The position numbers were made by a program, and so were the translations under genes. This document shows positions 52,943 through 63,051 of a stretch of DNA of 64,000 bases, one piece after another. How positions within the stretch are numbered: position 1 is the stretch's first letter; each line of letters starts with the position of its first letter. The notes under the pieces are model-generated. The model did not search any database and was not told the DNA's origin. It was given only the letters and a program-made list of their open reading frames with translations. The DNA comes from Ruegeria sp. Alg231-54 (GTDB taxonomy: Bacteria > Pseudomonadota > Alphaproteobacteria > Rhodobacterales > Rhodobacteraceae): NCBI RefSeq assembly GCF_900143525.1, contig NZ_FREZ01000002.1, forward strand, positions 372,001-436,000, given 5' to 3'.

Positions 52943-54726
52943 CCCGAACGCCGCTGCGCCCTCTGGCTCGAATCCTTGACGCGCGCTCGCGGGGCGAGAA
53001 TCCCAAAGCCATCGAGCGCGAAAATATCCGCAAGCGTCACGAAGACATGAAAGACCGCAGCCGCACCCGTGCTGAGGGCCGCTTGCTGGTGCTGGGTCTG
53101 TTCTTTTTCTGTGCCTTTTCAGTCGTGGGCGTCCGGATGGGCATGTTGGCCACATCCGAAGCGCAAGAACCCGTGGCCTCGGCCCCTGGTGCAGCCATTG
53201 CGATGCAGCGGGCCAACATCGTAGACCGGGAAGGGCGCATTCTTGCGACCAATCTGGACACTTATTCGGTATACGCGCAGCCGCCGCTGATGATCGACCC
53301 GATTGCTGCCGCTGATCAGCTTGTCGCGATCTTCCCCGATCTGGAAAAAGAACGCCTAGTCAAGGATTTCACTGGGAATCGCAAATTCCTGTGGATCAAA
53401 AAGCGTATCTCGCCCGAGCAGAAACAAGCCGTGCACGATATCGGTGACCCGGGCATTCTGTTCGGCCCGCGTGAGATGCGGTTGTACCCGAATGGCCGTC
53501 TGGCGGCGCATATCCTAGGCGGGTCAAGCTTTGGGCGCGAAGGTGTCAGTGCTGCCGAAGTGATCGGTGTGGCCGGTGTTGAAAAGCAATTCGACGACTA
53601 CTTGCGTGATCCCGCGAATGGTACCAAGCCGCTGCAGCTCTCGCTGGACCTGACGGTTCAAGCCGCCGTTGAGCAGGTGCTGTTTGGCGGCATGAAGATT
53701 ATGAACGCCAAGGGGGCGTCAGCGGTTCTGATGAACGCGCATACCGGCGAGGTGATCTCGGCGGCCTCTTTGCCGTCCTTCGATCCCAATGATCGCCCGC
53801 GCCCGCCGACCTCGGGGTTCGATCCCTCAGACAGCCCACTGTTCAATCGCTATGTTCAGGGCGTTTATGAACTGGGATCTGTGTTTAAGATATTCACCGC
53901 TGCGCAGGCGGTTCAGTTGGGTTTGGTGAATTCAAATACGATCATCGATACTTCAGGGCCTATGAAGATCGGCCGTTTCCCGATTGGTGAGTTCAACGGC
54001 AAGAATTACGGCAAGATCAGCGTCGCGGATGTGATCGTCCACAGCTCGAACCGGGGCACCGGGCGACTGGCGCTGCAGATCGGCGCGCAACGGCAGCAGG
54101 ATTTCCTGGAATCTCTTGGTATGTTCGATCCCACCCCGTTCGAAATCGTCGAGGCGAAGGGTGGTGAGCCGCTGAAGCCCAAAAAATGGGGCGAGCTGAG
54201 TACGGTGACCATCTCTTATGGTCATGGTCTGTCGACCAGCCCCATGCATCTGGCGGCGGGTTACGCGGCGATCGCCAATGGCGGGCACTATGTAAGCCCG
54301 ACGATTCTGCGCAAAAATGGGCCGCAATACGGTCCTCGGGTGATGTCTGATAACGCGGCAAACCAGGCGCAGAACATGTTGCGCCGGGTGGTAACAGATG
54401 GCACCGCCAGTTTTGGCGATGTGGCAGGCTATGATGTGGCGGGTAAGACCGGCACCGCGGATAAGCCCAAGCCGCGCGGCGGTTATTACGACGACAAGGT
54501 GATTGCGACCTTCGCGACGTTCTTTCCCGCCTATGACCCAAAATATGTCCTGATCGTAACGTTGGACGAACCATCCATCCTTGCCTATGGCGAAAAGCGC
54601 CGTACGGCAGGTTGGACAGCGGTTCCTGTGGCCGCAGAATTGATCGGGCGCATCGCACCTTTGCTGGGCCTGCGTCCTCGGGTTGAGCCTGAGGCCGGCG
54701 CTGCTATAACGCTGACCTCAAATTAG
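52939..54726 (+). CDS. ftsI: Peptidoglycan D,D-transpeptidase FtsI (PBP3)
   Basis: 595 residues, a class B penicillin-binding protein of the divisome. A membrane helix near residue 55 (LLVLGLFFFCAFSVVGVRMG) is followed by the pedestal domain (RANIVDREGRILATN) and the transpeptidase domain with the active-site Ser314 in GSVFKIFTAAQ, SSNRGTGRL and K503-T-G in GKTGTAD. Cross-links septal peptidoglycan. Confidence 0.95.
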   Translation: MTRTPLRPLARILDARSRGENPKAIERENIRKRHEDMKDRSRTRAEGRLLVLGLFFFCAFSVVGVRMGMLATSEAQEPVASAPGAAIAMQRANIVDREGRILATNLDTYSVYAQPPLMIDPIAAADQLVAIFPDLEKERLVKDFTGNRKFLWIKKRISPEQKQAVHDIGDPGILFGPREMRLYPNGRLAAHILGGSSFGREGVSAAEVIGVAGVEKQFDDYLRDPANGTKPLQLSLDLTVQAAVEQVLFGGMKIMNAKGASAVLMNAHTGEVISAASLPSFDPNDRPRPPTSGFDPSDSPLFNRYVQGVYELGSVFKIFTAAQAVQLGLVNSNTIIDTSGPMKIGRFPIGEFNGKNYGKISVADVIVHSSNRGTGRLALQIGAQRQQDFLESLGMFDPTPFEIVEAKGGEPLKPKKWGELSTVTISYGHGLSTSPMHLAAGYAAIANGGHYVSPTILRKNGPQYGPRVMSDNAANQAQNMLRRVVTDGTASFGDVAGYDVAGKTGTADKPKPRGGYYDDKVIATFATFFPAYDPKYVLIVTLDEPSILAYGEKRRTAGWTAVPVAAELIGRIAPLLGLRPRVEPEAGAAITLTSN

Positions 54727-54747
54727 GCTGTCCAAACGAGGTGGGTC

Positions 54748-56229
54748 ATGGGCGCAAGGACAAAGAAACTCAGCCAACTGGCCCTGACCGCCCGAGGTGG
54801 CACCAATCCTGATATCACAGGGTTGGCGGTCGACAACCGCGAAGTCAAAGACGGTTTCCTCTTTGCGGCACTTCCCGGTACGCGTGTTCACGGCGGTGAG
54901 TTCATTCAATACGCTTTGCGTATGGGCGCCGCAGCCATCCTGACGGACGCTGAGGGGGCAGAGATCGCTGCAAAAAAGCTGGCCGCGTCCGAGGCCGCGT
55001 TGATCGTGGTCGAAGATCCGCGTCAAGCGCTGGCCGGGTGCGCCGCACTGTGGTTCGGAGCGCAACCGCAGACCATCGTTGCGGTTACTGGCACCAATGG
55101 CAAAACTTCGGTCGCGACATTTGTTCGCCAGATATGGACCGAACTTGGTCACGCCGCGGTCAACCTCGGGACCACAGGGGTCGAGGGGGCGTGGACCGCA
55201 CCACTAGCCCATACAACGCCCGAACCAATCACTTTGCATCGTTGCCTGTCCGAGGCCGCGGAGAACGGAGTGACTCATGCTGCGATGGAGGCATCCTCGC
55301 ACGGGTTGGAACAGCGCCGCTTGGACGGGGTACAGCTGGCTGCGGCGGGGTTTTCGAACTTCACTCAGGACCATCTGGACTACCACGAAACGTTCGAGGC
55401 GTATTTCAATGCCAAGGCAGGTCTGTTTGATCGGGTCCTGCCGCAAGACGGCACGGTTGTCGTCAACATGAGCGATCCCAAGGGCGCTCAGGTCCTCCGA
55501 ATTGCCAAAGACCGGGGGCAGAAGGTTTTGACCGTTGGGCTTGGGGAAGCAGACCTGTGCCTGATGAATCAGCGGTTTGACGCAACAGGTCAGGACCTGC
55601 GGTTTTCTTGGCAGGGCAAGATCTTCCAAACCCGTTTGAATCTGATCGGCGGCTTTCAGGCCGAAAATATCTTGTTGGCCTGCGGTCTGGTTATTGCTGC
55701 AGGGGAAGAGCCTGAACGAGTGTTCGAAACCCTGCCGCATCTCACGACGGTTCGTGGACGCATGCAGCTGGCCGCGACGCGAGAGAATGGGGCAGCGGTT
55801 TTTGTGGATTATGCTCATACACCTGACGCAGTGGCGACCGCACTCAAGGCACTTCGCCCGCATGTGATGGGCCGCCTGATAGCTATTATCGGCGCGGGTG
55901 GTGATCGCGACGCGACCAAGCGCCCGTTGATGGGACAAGCCGCCGCCAATCACGCAGACTTGGTTTTCGTCACGGACGACAATCCGCGCAGCGAAGATCC
56001 GGCCACTATACGCGCCGCCGTGATGGACGGGGCACCAGAGGCCACCGAGGTCGGCGATCGGGCCGAGGCCATCTTGCGCGGGATAGACGCGCTGCAACCC
56101 GGGGACGCGCTTTTGATTGCGGGCAAGGGGCATGAAACCGGCCAGATCGTTGGCGATCAGGTTTTGCCATTTGATGATGTCGAACAGGCCAGCATCAGTG
56201 TGGCCGCACTGGACGGGAGGATGGCATGA
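54748..56229 (+). CDS. murE: UDP-N-acetylmuramoyl-tripeptide synthetase (meso-diaminopimelate adding)
   Basis: 493 residues. ATP-binding VTGTNGKTSVATF, the Mur-ligase central motif HTTPEPITLHRCL and the C-terminal domain with DDNPRSEDP, the signature for meso-diaminopimelate recognition. Adds the third residue to the peptidoglycan precursor. Stop overlaps murF (ATGA). Confidence 0.95.
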   Translation: MGARTKKLSQLALTARGGTNPDITGLAVDNREVKDGFLFAALPGTRVHGGEFIQYALRMGAAAILTDAEGAEIAAKKLAASEAALIVVEDPRQALAGCAALWFGAQPQTIVAVTGTNGKTSVATFVRQIWTELGHAAVNLGTTGVEGAWTAPLAHTTPEPITLHRCLSEAAENGVTHAAMEASSHGLEQRRLDGVQLAAAGFSNFTQDHLDYHETFEAYFNAKAGLFDRVLPQDGTVVVNMSDPKGAQVLRIAKDRGQKVLTVGLGEADLCLMNQRFDATGQDLRFSWQGKIFQTRLNLIGGFQAENILLACGLVIAAGEEPERVFETLPHLTTVRGRMQLAATRENGAAVFVDYAHTPDAVATALKALRPHVMGRLIAIIGAGGDRDATKRPLMGQAAANHADLVFVTDDNPRSEDPATIRAAVMDGAPEATEVGDRAEAILRGIDALQPGDALLIAGKGHETGQIVGDQVLPFDDVEQASISVAALDGRMA

Positions 56230-57617
56230 CATTGTGGGCTGCAGCGGAGGCTGCGGAGGCAACCGGTGGACGCGTCACTTCGGATTGGGCGGTCAATGGT
56301 GTGTCGATCGACACGCGCACCATCCAGCCCGGCGATCTTTTCGTCGCACTCACAGCCGCGCGGGACGGGCATGAATTCGTGGCACAGGCTTTGGAAAAAG
56401 GCGCCGGGGCGGCCTTGGTGTCCCGTATTCCCGAGGGCGTGCCAGAGGACGCGCCCTTGCTGATCGTCGAAGACGTGCAGTTGGGGCTTGAGGCGTTGGG
56501 GCGCGCGGGTCGTGACCGCTGCGACGCGCGGGTGTTGGGGGTGACCGGGAGCGTCGGCAAGACATCGACCAAGGAAATGCTGGCCACCATTCTGGAAACG
56601 CATGGAAAAACTCATGCCAGCGTTGCCAGCTACAACAATCATTGGGGCGTGCCGCTTACCTTGGCGCGGATGCCGGGTGACACAGAATTCGCTGTGATCG
56701 AGATTGGTATGAACCACCCCGGTGAGATCTCTCCACTGGCGCAGCAAGCCCGCCCGCATGTGGCGCTGGTCACGACTGTGGCGGCTGTACACCTTGAAGC
56801 GTTTGAATCGGTGGCCGGTATTGCACATGAGAAGGCCGCAATTTTTGACGGCCTGACGGAGGGCGGCGCGGCCATCCTGAACGCAGATATCGACCATGCG
56901 GACATCCTGCGCGATTGTGCGCGGGATTTAGGTGCGAAAACGGTGGATTTCGGCCGCAATGGCACTGACTACACATTGAACGATGTAACCCAAGAAGCTG
57001 ACTCGGTTCATGCAAAGGCAACAGTCGCAGGGCGCCCGTTTGCGTTTGATGTGCAGTCAGCGGGCACGCATTTCGCCATGAACGCGCTGGGGGCATTGGC
57101 TGCCTGTGTTGAAATGGGCGTCGATCTGGATCAGGCGATTGAAGGTCTCGGCGGATGGTCGCCGGTCAAGGGTCGCGGGGTGCGCGAACAGATCGCGTTG
57201 ACCGACGGTGGCCGGATCGAACTGCTGGATGACAGCTACAACGCCAACCCAACGTCGATGGAGGCCGCACTGGATGTTTTGGCCGCCGCGAAAGGTCAGC
57301 GTCGTATCGCTTTTCTTGGGGATATGAAGGAGTTGGGGCCGGAAGAGAATACTATGCATGCGGCGATGGCGGATGTTTCGGCCATGCAGCGCGTGGACAA
57401 AGTGCATTGCGTTGGTCCGCTGATGAAGGCGCTGCACGATGCACTTCCGACGGGCAAACGCGGGCTTTGGTTCAAGACCAGCACCGAGATGGCCGTCCAT
57501 CTACCAGAGATTGTTCAGGCCGGTGACACTGTGTTGGCAAAGGGATCGTTGAGCATGGCGCTGGCACAGATTGTTGACGGTTTGCGTAAAATGGGGCAAG
57601 GGGGCGCGCTTGATTGA
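56226..57617 (+). CDS. murF: UDP-N-acetylmuramoyl-tripeptide--D-alanyl-D-alanine ligase
   Basis: 463 residues. GVTGSVGKTSTKEML is the P-loop, YNNHWGVPLTLARM and EIGMNHPGEI follow, and LDDSYNANPTSMEAALDVL is the C-terminal Mur-ligase motif. Adds D-Ala-D-Ala to complete the pentapeptide. Ends 39 bp before mraY. Confidence 0.95.
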   Translation: MTLWAAAEAAEATGGRVTSDWAVNGVSIDTRTIQPGDLFVALTAARDGHEFVAQALEKGAGAALVSRIPEGVPEDAPLLIVEDVQLGLEALGRAGRDRCDARVLGVTGSVGKTSTKEMLATILETHGKTHASVASYNNHWGVPLTLARMPGDTEFAVIEIGMNHPGEISPLAQQARPHVALVTTVAAVHLEAFESVAGIAHEKAAIFDGLTEGGAAILNADIDHADILRDCARDLGAKTVDFGRNGTDYTLNDVTQEADSVHAKATVAGRPFAFDVQSAGTHFAMNALGALAACVEMGVDLDQAIEGLGGWSPVKGRGVREQIALTDGGRIELLDDSYNANPTSMEAALDVLAAAKGQRRIAFLGDMKELGPEENTMHAAMADVSAMQRVDKVHCVGPLMKALHDALPTGKRGLWFKTSTEMAVHLPEIVQAGDTVLAKGSLSMALAQIVDGLRKMGQGGALD

Positions 57618-57656
57618 TGACCGCGCCCGCGACCTCAGTGTGAGAAAGGTTTTGTA

Positions 57657-58739
57657 ATGCTCTATTGGTTGACCGCCCTGTCGGACGGAGGGGATTTTTT
57701 TAACCTCTTCCGATACATCACGTTCCGCGCTGGCGGCGCCTTTTTGACTGCGTTGATCTTTGGTTTTCTTTTCGGGAAGCCGCTGATCAATGTGCTGCGC
57801 AAAAAACAGGGCAAAGGCCAACCTATTCGGGATGACGGCCCAGAGGGGCATTTTTCGAAGGCAGGCACACCGACAATGGGCGGGCTTTTGATCGTAGGCG
57901 CGCTGGTGACATCGACCCTGGTCTGGGCCCGGTGGGACAACCCTTACGTCTGGATGGTCTTGTTTGTAACGCTGGCCTATGCGGCGATCGGGTTTGCAGA
58001 TGACTATGCAAAGGTATCGAAGCAGAACACCAAGGGCGTTTCGGGCAAAATGCGTATGGCGCTAGGGGTGATCATCGCAGTTTTGGCCTCGGCCTGGGCT
58101 ACGCTGCATCATCCCGAGGCGCTGCAAAACCAGCTGGCTTTGCCGATTTTCAAGGATACACTGATCAATCTGGGCATATTCTACATTCCCTTCTCGATCA
58201 TCGTGATCGTTGGCGCGGCCAATGCGGTGAACCTGACCGATGGTCTGGATGGTCTGGCCATCATGCCGGCGATGATCGCGGCCTCGACGCTGGGGGTGAT
58301 TGCCTACGCCGTGGGACGGGTCGACTTTACCGAATATCTGGACGTTCATTACGTGCCGGGAACCGGTGAGATTTTCATTTTTACCTCGGCTTTGTTTGGC
58401 GCGGGCCTTGGGTTCCTTTGGTACAACGCACCTCCGGCTGCGGTGTTCATGGGCGACACCGGGTCGCTTGCGTTGGGCGGTGCTTTGGGTGCCATTGCGG
58501 TGGCCACCAAGCACGAACTGGTGCTGGCAGTCGTCGGCGGTTTGTTCGTGGTCGAAGCGTTGAGCGTGATCATCCAGGTGCTGTACTTCAAACGCACCGG
58601 GCGGCGCGTGTTCCTGATGGCGCCGATCCATCATCACTATGAGAAAAAGGGCTGGGCAGAGCCGACGATCGTGATCCGGTTCTGGATCATCTCGCTGATC
58701 CTGGCGATGATCGGTCTGGCAACGCTGAAGATCCGGTAA
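57657..58739 (+). CDS. mraY: Phospho-N-acetylmuramoyl-pentapeptide transferase
   Basis: 360 residues, ten membrane helices. Conserved cytoplasmic sites are [23 protein letters not shown] (catalytic Asp-Asp), [21 protein letters not shown] and [12 protein letters not shown]. Transfers the pentapeptide precursor to undecaprenyl phosphate to give lipid I. Confidence 0.97.
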   Translation: MLYWLTALSDGGDFFNLFRYITFRAGGAFLTALIFGFLFGKPLINVLRKKQGKGQPIRDDGPEGHFSKAGTPTMGGLLIVGALVTSTLVWARWDNPYVWMVLFVTLAYAAIGFADDYAKVSKQNTKGVSGKMRMALGVIIAVLASAWATLHHPEALQNQLALPIFKDTLINLGIFYIPFSIIVIVGAANAVNLTDGLDGLAIMPAMIAASTLGVIAYAVGRVDFTEYLDVHYVPGTGEIFIFTSALFGAGLGFLWYNAPPAAVFMGDTGSLALGGALGAIAVATKHELVLAVVGGLFVVEALSVIIQVLYFKRTGRRVFLMAPIHHHYEKKGWAEPTIVIRFWIISLILAMIGLATLKIR

Positions 58740-58791
58740 AGCTCCCGCCAGGTTCAGCGGACCTGCGGTCCACCTGTCACCTGTTGGGCTC

Positions 58792-58817
58792 GGCTCGCGC
58801 TGACGCGCGAGCCTTTT
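58792..58817 (+). terminator. Candidate terminator between mraY and murD
   Basis: Nine-bp GC stem GGCTCGCGC / GCGCGAGCC, four-base loop TGAC, followed by TTTT. The T tract is short, so termination may be partial; it falls in the only sizeable gap (150 bp) among mraZ to murD. Confidence 0.65.
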
Positions 58818-58889
58818 GCCACCCTTGCCATCGGTGATTTCTTCGGTGCAGTGTGGCGGCCAAATTTACGTCAAAAAAAGGTGGGCAAT

Positions 58890-60290
58890 ATGATCCCGGT
58901 CAAAGGGTTTTCAGGGCAGAAGGTTGCGGTTCTGGGGCTAGGCCGGTCGGGGCTGGCCACGGCGCGTGCCCTGCAGGCAGGCAAAGCTGAGCCTGTGTGT
59001 TGGGATGACAATCCTGCCGCCCAGGAAAAGGCCGAGGCCGAGGGGTTCGTCTGCGTCGATCTGCGCCGTCATGGCGCTTTTGAAGACATCGCGGCGCTTA
59101 TTGTCTCTCCCGGTATTCCTCATCTTTACCCAGAACCGAACCCGGTTGTTGCTGCGGCGCTTGAGGCCGGTGTCCCGGTCGACAACGACATCGGTTTGTT
59201 TTTCCGATCCTTTGCAGGACCTGAATGGAACAACTATGACACTCCGCCGCGTGTGATCGCAGTGACCGGGTCGAACGGAAAATCGACCACCGCAGCTCTG
59301 ATCCATCACATTTTGACCGAGGCCGGGCGCGAGGCGCAGTTGGCGGGTAATATCGGTCGTGGGGTGCTGGATATTGATCCGGGCGGTGACGGTTCGGTCG
59401 TTGTGCTGGAGCTGTCCAGCTATCAAACAGAACTGGCCCGCGCCCTGACCCCGGACGTGGCCGTTTTCACCAACCTGTCGCCCGACCATCTTGACCGCCA
59501 CGGCGGGATGGGGGGCTATTTTGCCGCCAAACGTCGGTTGTTCGCCGAAGGTGGCCCGGATCGCGCCGTGATTGGCATTGACGAGAAAGAAGGCGCGTTT
59601 CTGGCCGGTCAACTGGCAGAGGGCCGCGCGGACGATCGGGTTATCCGGGTGTCGGTTGCGCGCAAACTGACGGGACCCGGATGGCAGGTGTTTGCCCGTA
59701 AAGGGTTCTTGTCGGAATACCGTAAGGGACGGCAAGCGGGTTCGATTGACCTGCGCGGAATCACAGGCCTTCCCGGCGCGCATAACCACCAAAACGCCTG
59801 TTCGGCTTATGCCGCCTGTCGCGCGCTGGGACTGGCACCGCGCGTGATCGAAGACGCACTGCACAGCTATCCGGGCCTGCCGCATCGCAGTCAAATCATC
59901 GCCGAGGCGGGCGGTATTACTTATGTGAATGACTCAAAAGCTACCAATGTGGACAGCGCTCTCAAGGCGTTGATCGCCTTCAGGAAGGTCCGCTTGGTCT
60001 GTGGGGGGCTTGAGAAGGAAGGCGGTGTCGCCGCTCTGAACGCAGCCGCAGACCAGGTGGTCAAAGCTTATGTCATTGGTCGCGAGGCCGCGAATTTCGC
60101 CATGCAACTTAAGGCCGATGCGCTGGTTTGCACCACCATGTCCGAGGCTGTTGAGCAAGCCATGAAGGATGCCCAACCCGGCGAGACCGTTCTGCTTGCG
60201 CCAGCCGCGGCCAGTTTCGACCAATACGACAATTTCGAGCAGCGCGGAGAGGACTTCGTAGCGGAAGTCAGGCAAAGGCTTCCGGAATAG
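58890..60290 (+). CDS. murD: UDP-N-acetylmuramoylalanine--D-glutamate ligase
   Basis: 466 residues from ATG 58890, ribosome site AAGGTGG; GTG 58881 is also in frame. N-terminal Rossmann motif [18 protein letters not shown]-loop [38 protein letters not shown] and C-terminal [17 protein letters not shown]. Adds D-glutamate to the precursor. Confidence 0.95.
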   Translation: MIPVKGFSGQKVAVLGLGRSGLATARALQAGKAEPVCWDDNPAAQEKAEAEGFVCVDLRRHGAFEDIAALIVSPGIPHLYPEPNPVVAAALEAGVPVDNDIGLFFRSFAGPEWNNYDTPPRVIAVTGSNGKSTTAALIHHILTEAGREAQLAGNIGRGVLDIDPGGDGSVVVLELSSYQTELARALTPDVAVFTNLSPDHLDRHGGMGGYFAAKRRLFAEGGPDRAVIGIDEKEGAFLAGQLAEGRADDRVIRVSVARKLTGPGWQVFARKGFLSEYRKGRQAGSIDLRGITGLPGAHNHQNACSAYAACRALGLAPRVIEDALHSYPGLPHRSQIIAEAGGITYVNDSKATNVDSALKALIAFRKVRLVCGGLEKEGGVAALNAAADQVVKAYVIGREAANFAMQLKADALVCTTMSEAVEQAMKDAQPGETVLLAPAAASFDQYDNFEQRGEDFVAEVRQRLPE

Positions 60291-60395
60291 CCATTTGCAA
60301 TAGACCGCCGGTTGGGCCAAGCTGCGATGCTATCAGCTTGACGCGCCATCATTATTGGTTTTGCTTGCCTGCAAATACAACACGAGGTTATGACT

Positions 60396-60770
60396 ATGCC
60401 ATTTCGTAAGTTTTCTCTGATCCTGCCTGCCATTCTCGTTGCCGGCGCCTGCACCAACACAGGTGCCAATTATCAACCAATCGTCGACGGCCCGATCGGC
60501 CCGAACTACAACGTAGACCTTCAGCAGTGCCAACAACTGGCGGCATCACAAGCCAGCGTTGATGGCTCTACCGCAGGAAACGCAGCGATAGGCGCGGCAG
60601 GTGCGGCGGCTGTAACCGGGATTGTTCAGGACAGCAGCGACAATCTGGGCCGTGCGGCAGTTGCCGGTGCGCTTGTTGGCGCGGGTGCAGACGTGATCAA
60701 CAAGAACCAAAACAAAGAAGTTATCGTGCGCAACTGCATGCGCGGACGTGGCTACAACGTCGTCGGCTAA
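60396..60770 (+). CDS. Glycine-zipper outer-membrane lipoprotein
   Basis: 124 residues from ATG 60396; ATG 60390 lies too close to the GAGG ribosome site. A lipoprotein signal ends at VAGAC. The centre is a glycine-zipper (AAIGAAGAAAVTGIV and AAVAGALVGAGADVI), as in SlyB/17-kDa surface antigen relatives, and a Cys-Arg-rich end (VIVRNCMRGRGYNV). Likely an outer-membrane-associated stress or envelope protein. It sits within the dcw region and overlaps the convergent flavoprotein gene by 4 bp. Confidence 0.8.
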   Translation: MPFRKFSLILPAILVAGACTNTGANYQPIVDGPIGPNYNVDLQQCQQLAASQASVDGSTAGNAAIGAAGAAAVTGIVQDSSDNLGRAAVAGALVGAGADVINKNQNKEVIVRNCMRGRGYNVVG

Positions 60771-61948
60771 CTCTGCCCGGCGATTGCAATTCCTGCGGCG
60801 TGGCCCGAGGACCACGCCCATTGGAAGTTGTAACCGCCCAGCCAGCCGGTGACATCCACCGCTTCGCCAATCGCATAGAGGCCGGGGACATCCCTGGCCT
60901 CCATCGTTTTTGACGACAGGCTATCAGTGTCGATCCCGCCCAGCGTCACCTCGGCTGTACGATACCCTTCGGTGCCCGAGGGGGCAAGCTGCCAGTCGGA
61001 CAGTGCTGCGATCAGTTCGGACAGCGCGGCGTCCGACTGATCGGCCAGATTGCCTGGCATGGGGATATGATGGCTCAGGTATTCGACCAGACGCCCGGGC
61101 AGGTGGCGCGCCAGTTCCGTGGTCAGCGCCTTGCGTCCGCCGCTTTGCCGCTGATCCCGCAGAAAATCAAACAGCGGCAGATCCGGGATCAGGTTTACGC
61201 GGACCGCCTCGCCTTCGCGCCAATAGGAAGACAATTGCAGAACCGATGGTCCACTAAGCCCGCGATGAGTGAACAGCAGAGCCTCGTCAAAGCTGGTCCG
61301 GTCATTCGACAGCCGCGCGGGTAGGGATACGCCAGACAGGTCCTTGAATTTGCCATCCGAAAACGTAAACGGCACGAGCGCGGCCCGCGTTTCGGTTAAC
61401 GTCAGTCCGAACTGGCGCGCAATGTCATAGGCCAGCCCGGTCGCGCCCATCTTGGGGATCGACTTGCCGCCAGTAGCCAGCACGAGGTTGGTGCAATTAA
61501 GGCTATGCCGCTGCCCTTCACATTCGAGGTCAACAGAAAATCCGCCATCGGTCTTACGCAGGTTCTTCAGTTCAGTCCGAACCCACAATTCCGCCCCGGC
61601 GCGCTCCATCTCATCCAGCAACATTTGGATGATCTGTTTTGATGACCCATCGCAGAATAGTTGCCCCAGCGTTTTCTCACGCCACGCGATGCCGTGTCGA
61701 CCGACCAGATCAATGAAATCCCATTGCGTATACCGCGCCAGCGCGGATTTGCAGAAATGCGGATTCTGCGACAGGAAGTTTCCCGGTCCCGCATACATGT
61801 TGGTGAAGTTGCAGCGCCCACCGCCCGAGATACGAATTTTCTCTCCGGCAGCCTTGGCGTGGTCGATCACCAAAACGCGCCCGCCGCAATGGGCGGCGCA
61901 CATCATACCGGCTGCACCGGCGCCAAGGATGATCGTGTCATAGGTCAT
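60767..61948 (-). CDS. HI0933/BaiN-like NAD(P)/FAD-dependent oxidoreductase
   Basis: 393 residues. FAD Rossmann motif IILGAGAAGMMCAAHCGG, then ISGGGRCNFTN, LATGGKSIPKMGATGLAYDIARQFG and C-terminal GGYNFQWAWSSGHAAGIAI, all characteristic of the HI0933 family. Family role is mostly unknown (one member is a bile-acid reductase). Points against the dcw transcription direction. Confidence 0.88.
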   Translation of the reverse strand: MTYDTIILGAGAAGMMCAAHCGGRVLVIDHAKAAGEKIRISGGGRCNFTNMYAGPGNFLSQNPHFCKSALARYTQWDFIDLVGRHGIAWREKTLGQLFCDGSSKQIIQMLLDEMERAGAELWVRTELKNLRKTDGGFSVDLECEGQRHSLNCTNLVLATGGKSIPKMGATGLAYDIARQFGLTLTETRAALVPFTFSDGKFKDLSGVSLPARLSNDRTSFDEALLFTHRGLSGPSVLQLSSYWREGEAVRVNLIPDLPLFDFLRDQRQSGGRKALTTELARHLPGRLVEYLSHHIPMPGNLADQSDAALSELIAALSDWQLAPSGTEGYRTAEVTLGGIDTDSLSSKTMEARDVPGLYAIGEAVDVTGWLGGYNFQWAWSSGHAAGIAIAGQS

Positions 61949-62097
61949 GTGCTGCGCATGGCTTGGATCGCAAAGGAAGGCAAGGGGTCAAGGCCTCAGA
62001 TGAACGATCCAGAATTTTGTCTTGAGCTCAACCTAGCTTGAGGAATTACAAGCAAGTTTATGACGCCAAACAGTGCAATGCTTTTGAGGGTGCTTAA

Positions 62098-62910
62098 ATG
62101 GATTTGGAAAACTACTTGGACCGAATAGCGTATTCGGGCGACCTAAAGCCGGATCGGGCGACGCTCGACAATCTCTTCGCGGCCCAACTAAGGATGGTTG
62201 CTTTCGAAAATATCGATCAACAATTGGGGGTTCCGGTTTCGTTTGATCAGAACGACGTGTTTGAAAAAGTCGTTGCGCGGAAACGTGGCGGATGGTGTTT
62301 TGAGCTAAACTCTCTTTTCAGTTGGGTACTGCAGGAAATCGGATTTCAGGTGTCATATCTGGCTGGATACGTCGGCCCGGACAAACCTTCTCCAGATCAG
62401 GCACCGGATCATATGCTTTTGAAGGTCAAGTGCGATGAGCATTTGCTTGTTGATGTTGGATTTGGTGGCGCGATGTCTACTCCAATCCCGCTGGAACCAT
62501 TCACGGGATTGCAGCAGCCTTACAATATTTCGCTAACCGCCCAGCGTGATGGCTTTGTTCAATATTCAGAAAGCGCAGGCGGAGGGGAAACAGGCTATTG
62601 GTTTACTCAGGAAAGTGTCGAACCAAGCGTGTTCCAGTCTGCCAGTCGACATTTGCAGACCGATCGCAACTCGCCATTTCTACGCACCCTGACCGCGCAA
62701 AGGCGTTATACCAACAGGCATATTATACTACGCGGTCTGGTGATGAGGACGATTGATACTATGGGAATACGTGAGGAAACCATTTCGACACCAAAGGAGT
62801 TGGTTGACTGCCTGAAGTATGACTTTGGCCTGAATGTCCCGGCGGTTGCTGAAGTCTGGCCTAAGATCAAGAAACGTCATGACGAGCTCTTTCATGATAA
62901 AGTCCGGTAG
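62098..62910 (+). CDS. nat: Arylamine N-acetyltransferase
   Basis: 270 residues. The catalytic triad is complete: Cys in KRGGWCFELNSLF (about residue 67), His in PDHMLLKV and Asp in LLVDVGFGGAM. Such enzymes acetylate arylamines from acetyl-CoA. The gene is somewhat AT-richer than the dcw genes around it and has no role in wall synthesis, which points to a later insertion. Ends about 140 bp before ftsW. Confidence 0.9.
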   Translation: MDLENYLDRIAYSGDLKPDRATLDNLFAAQLRMVAFENIDQQLGVPVSFDQNDVFEKVVARKRGGWCFELNSLFSWVLQEIGFQVSYLAGYVGPDKPSPDQAPDHMLLKVKCDEHLLVDVGFGGAMSTPIPLEPFTGLQQPYNISLTAQRDGFVQYSESAGGGETGYWFTQESVEPSVFQSASRHLQTDRNSPFLRTLTAQRRYTNRHIILRGLVMRTIDTMGIREETISTPKELVDCLKYDFGLNVPAVAEVWPKIKKRHDELFHDKVR

Positions 62911-63051
62911 GTGTTCCGCCGCTCAGCCGCAACGATGAGCAGATTTCTCCATCCTTATTCATTCCGCTAGCCCAAACGCAAAAATCCCTGTAGACTCTCA
63001 ATCAGATCCCGAAAAACGGGACGTTAACGAGGCAGATAGTGGCGGTATCTC

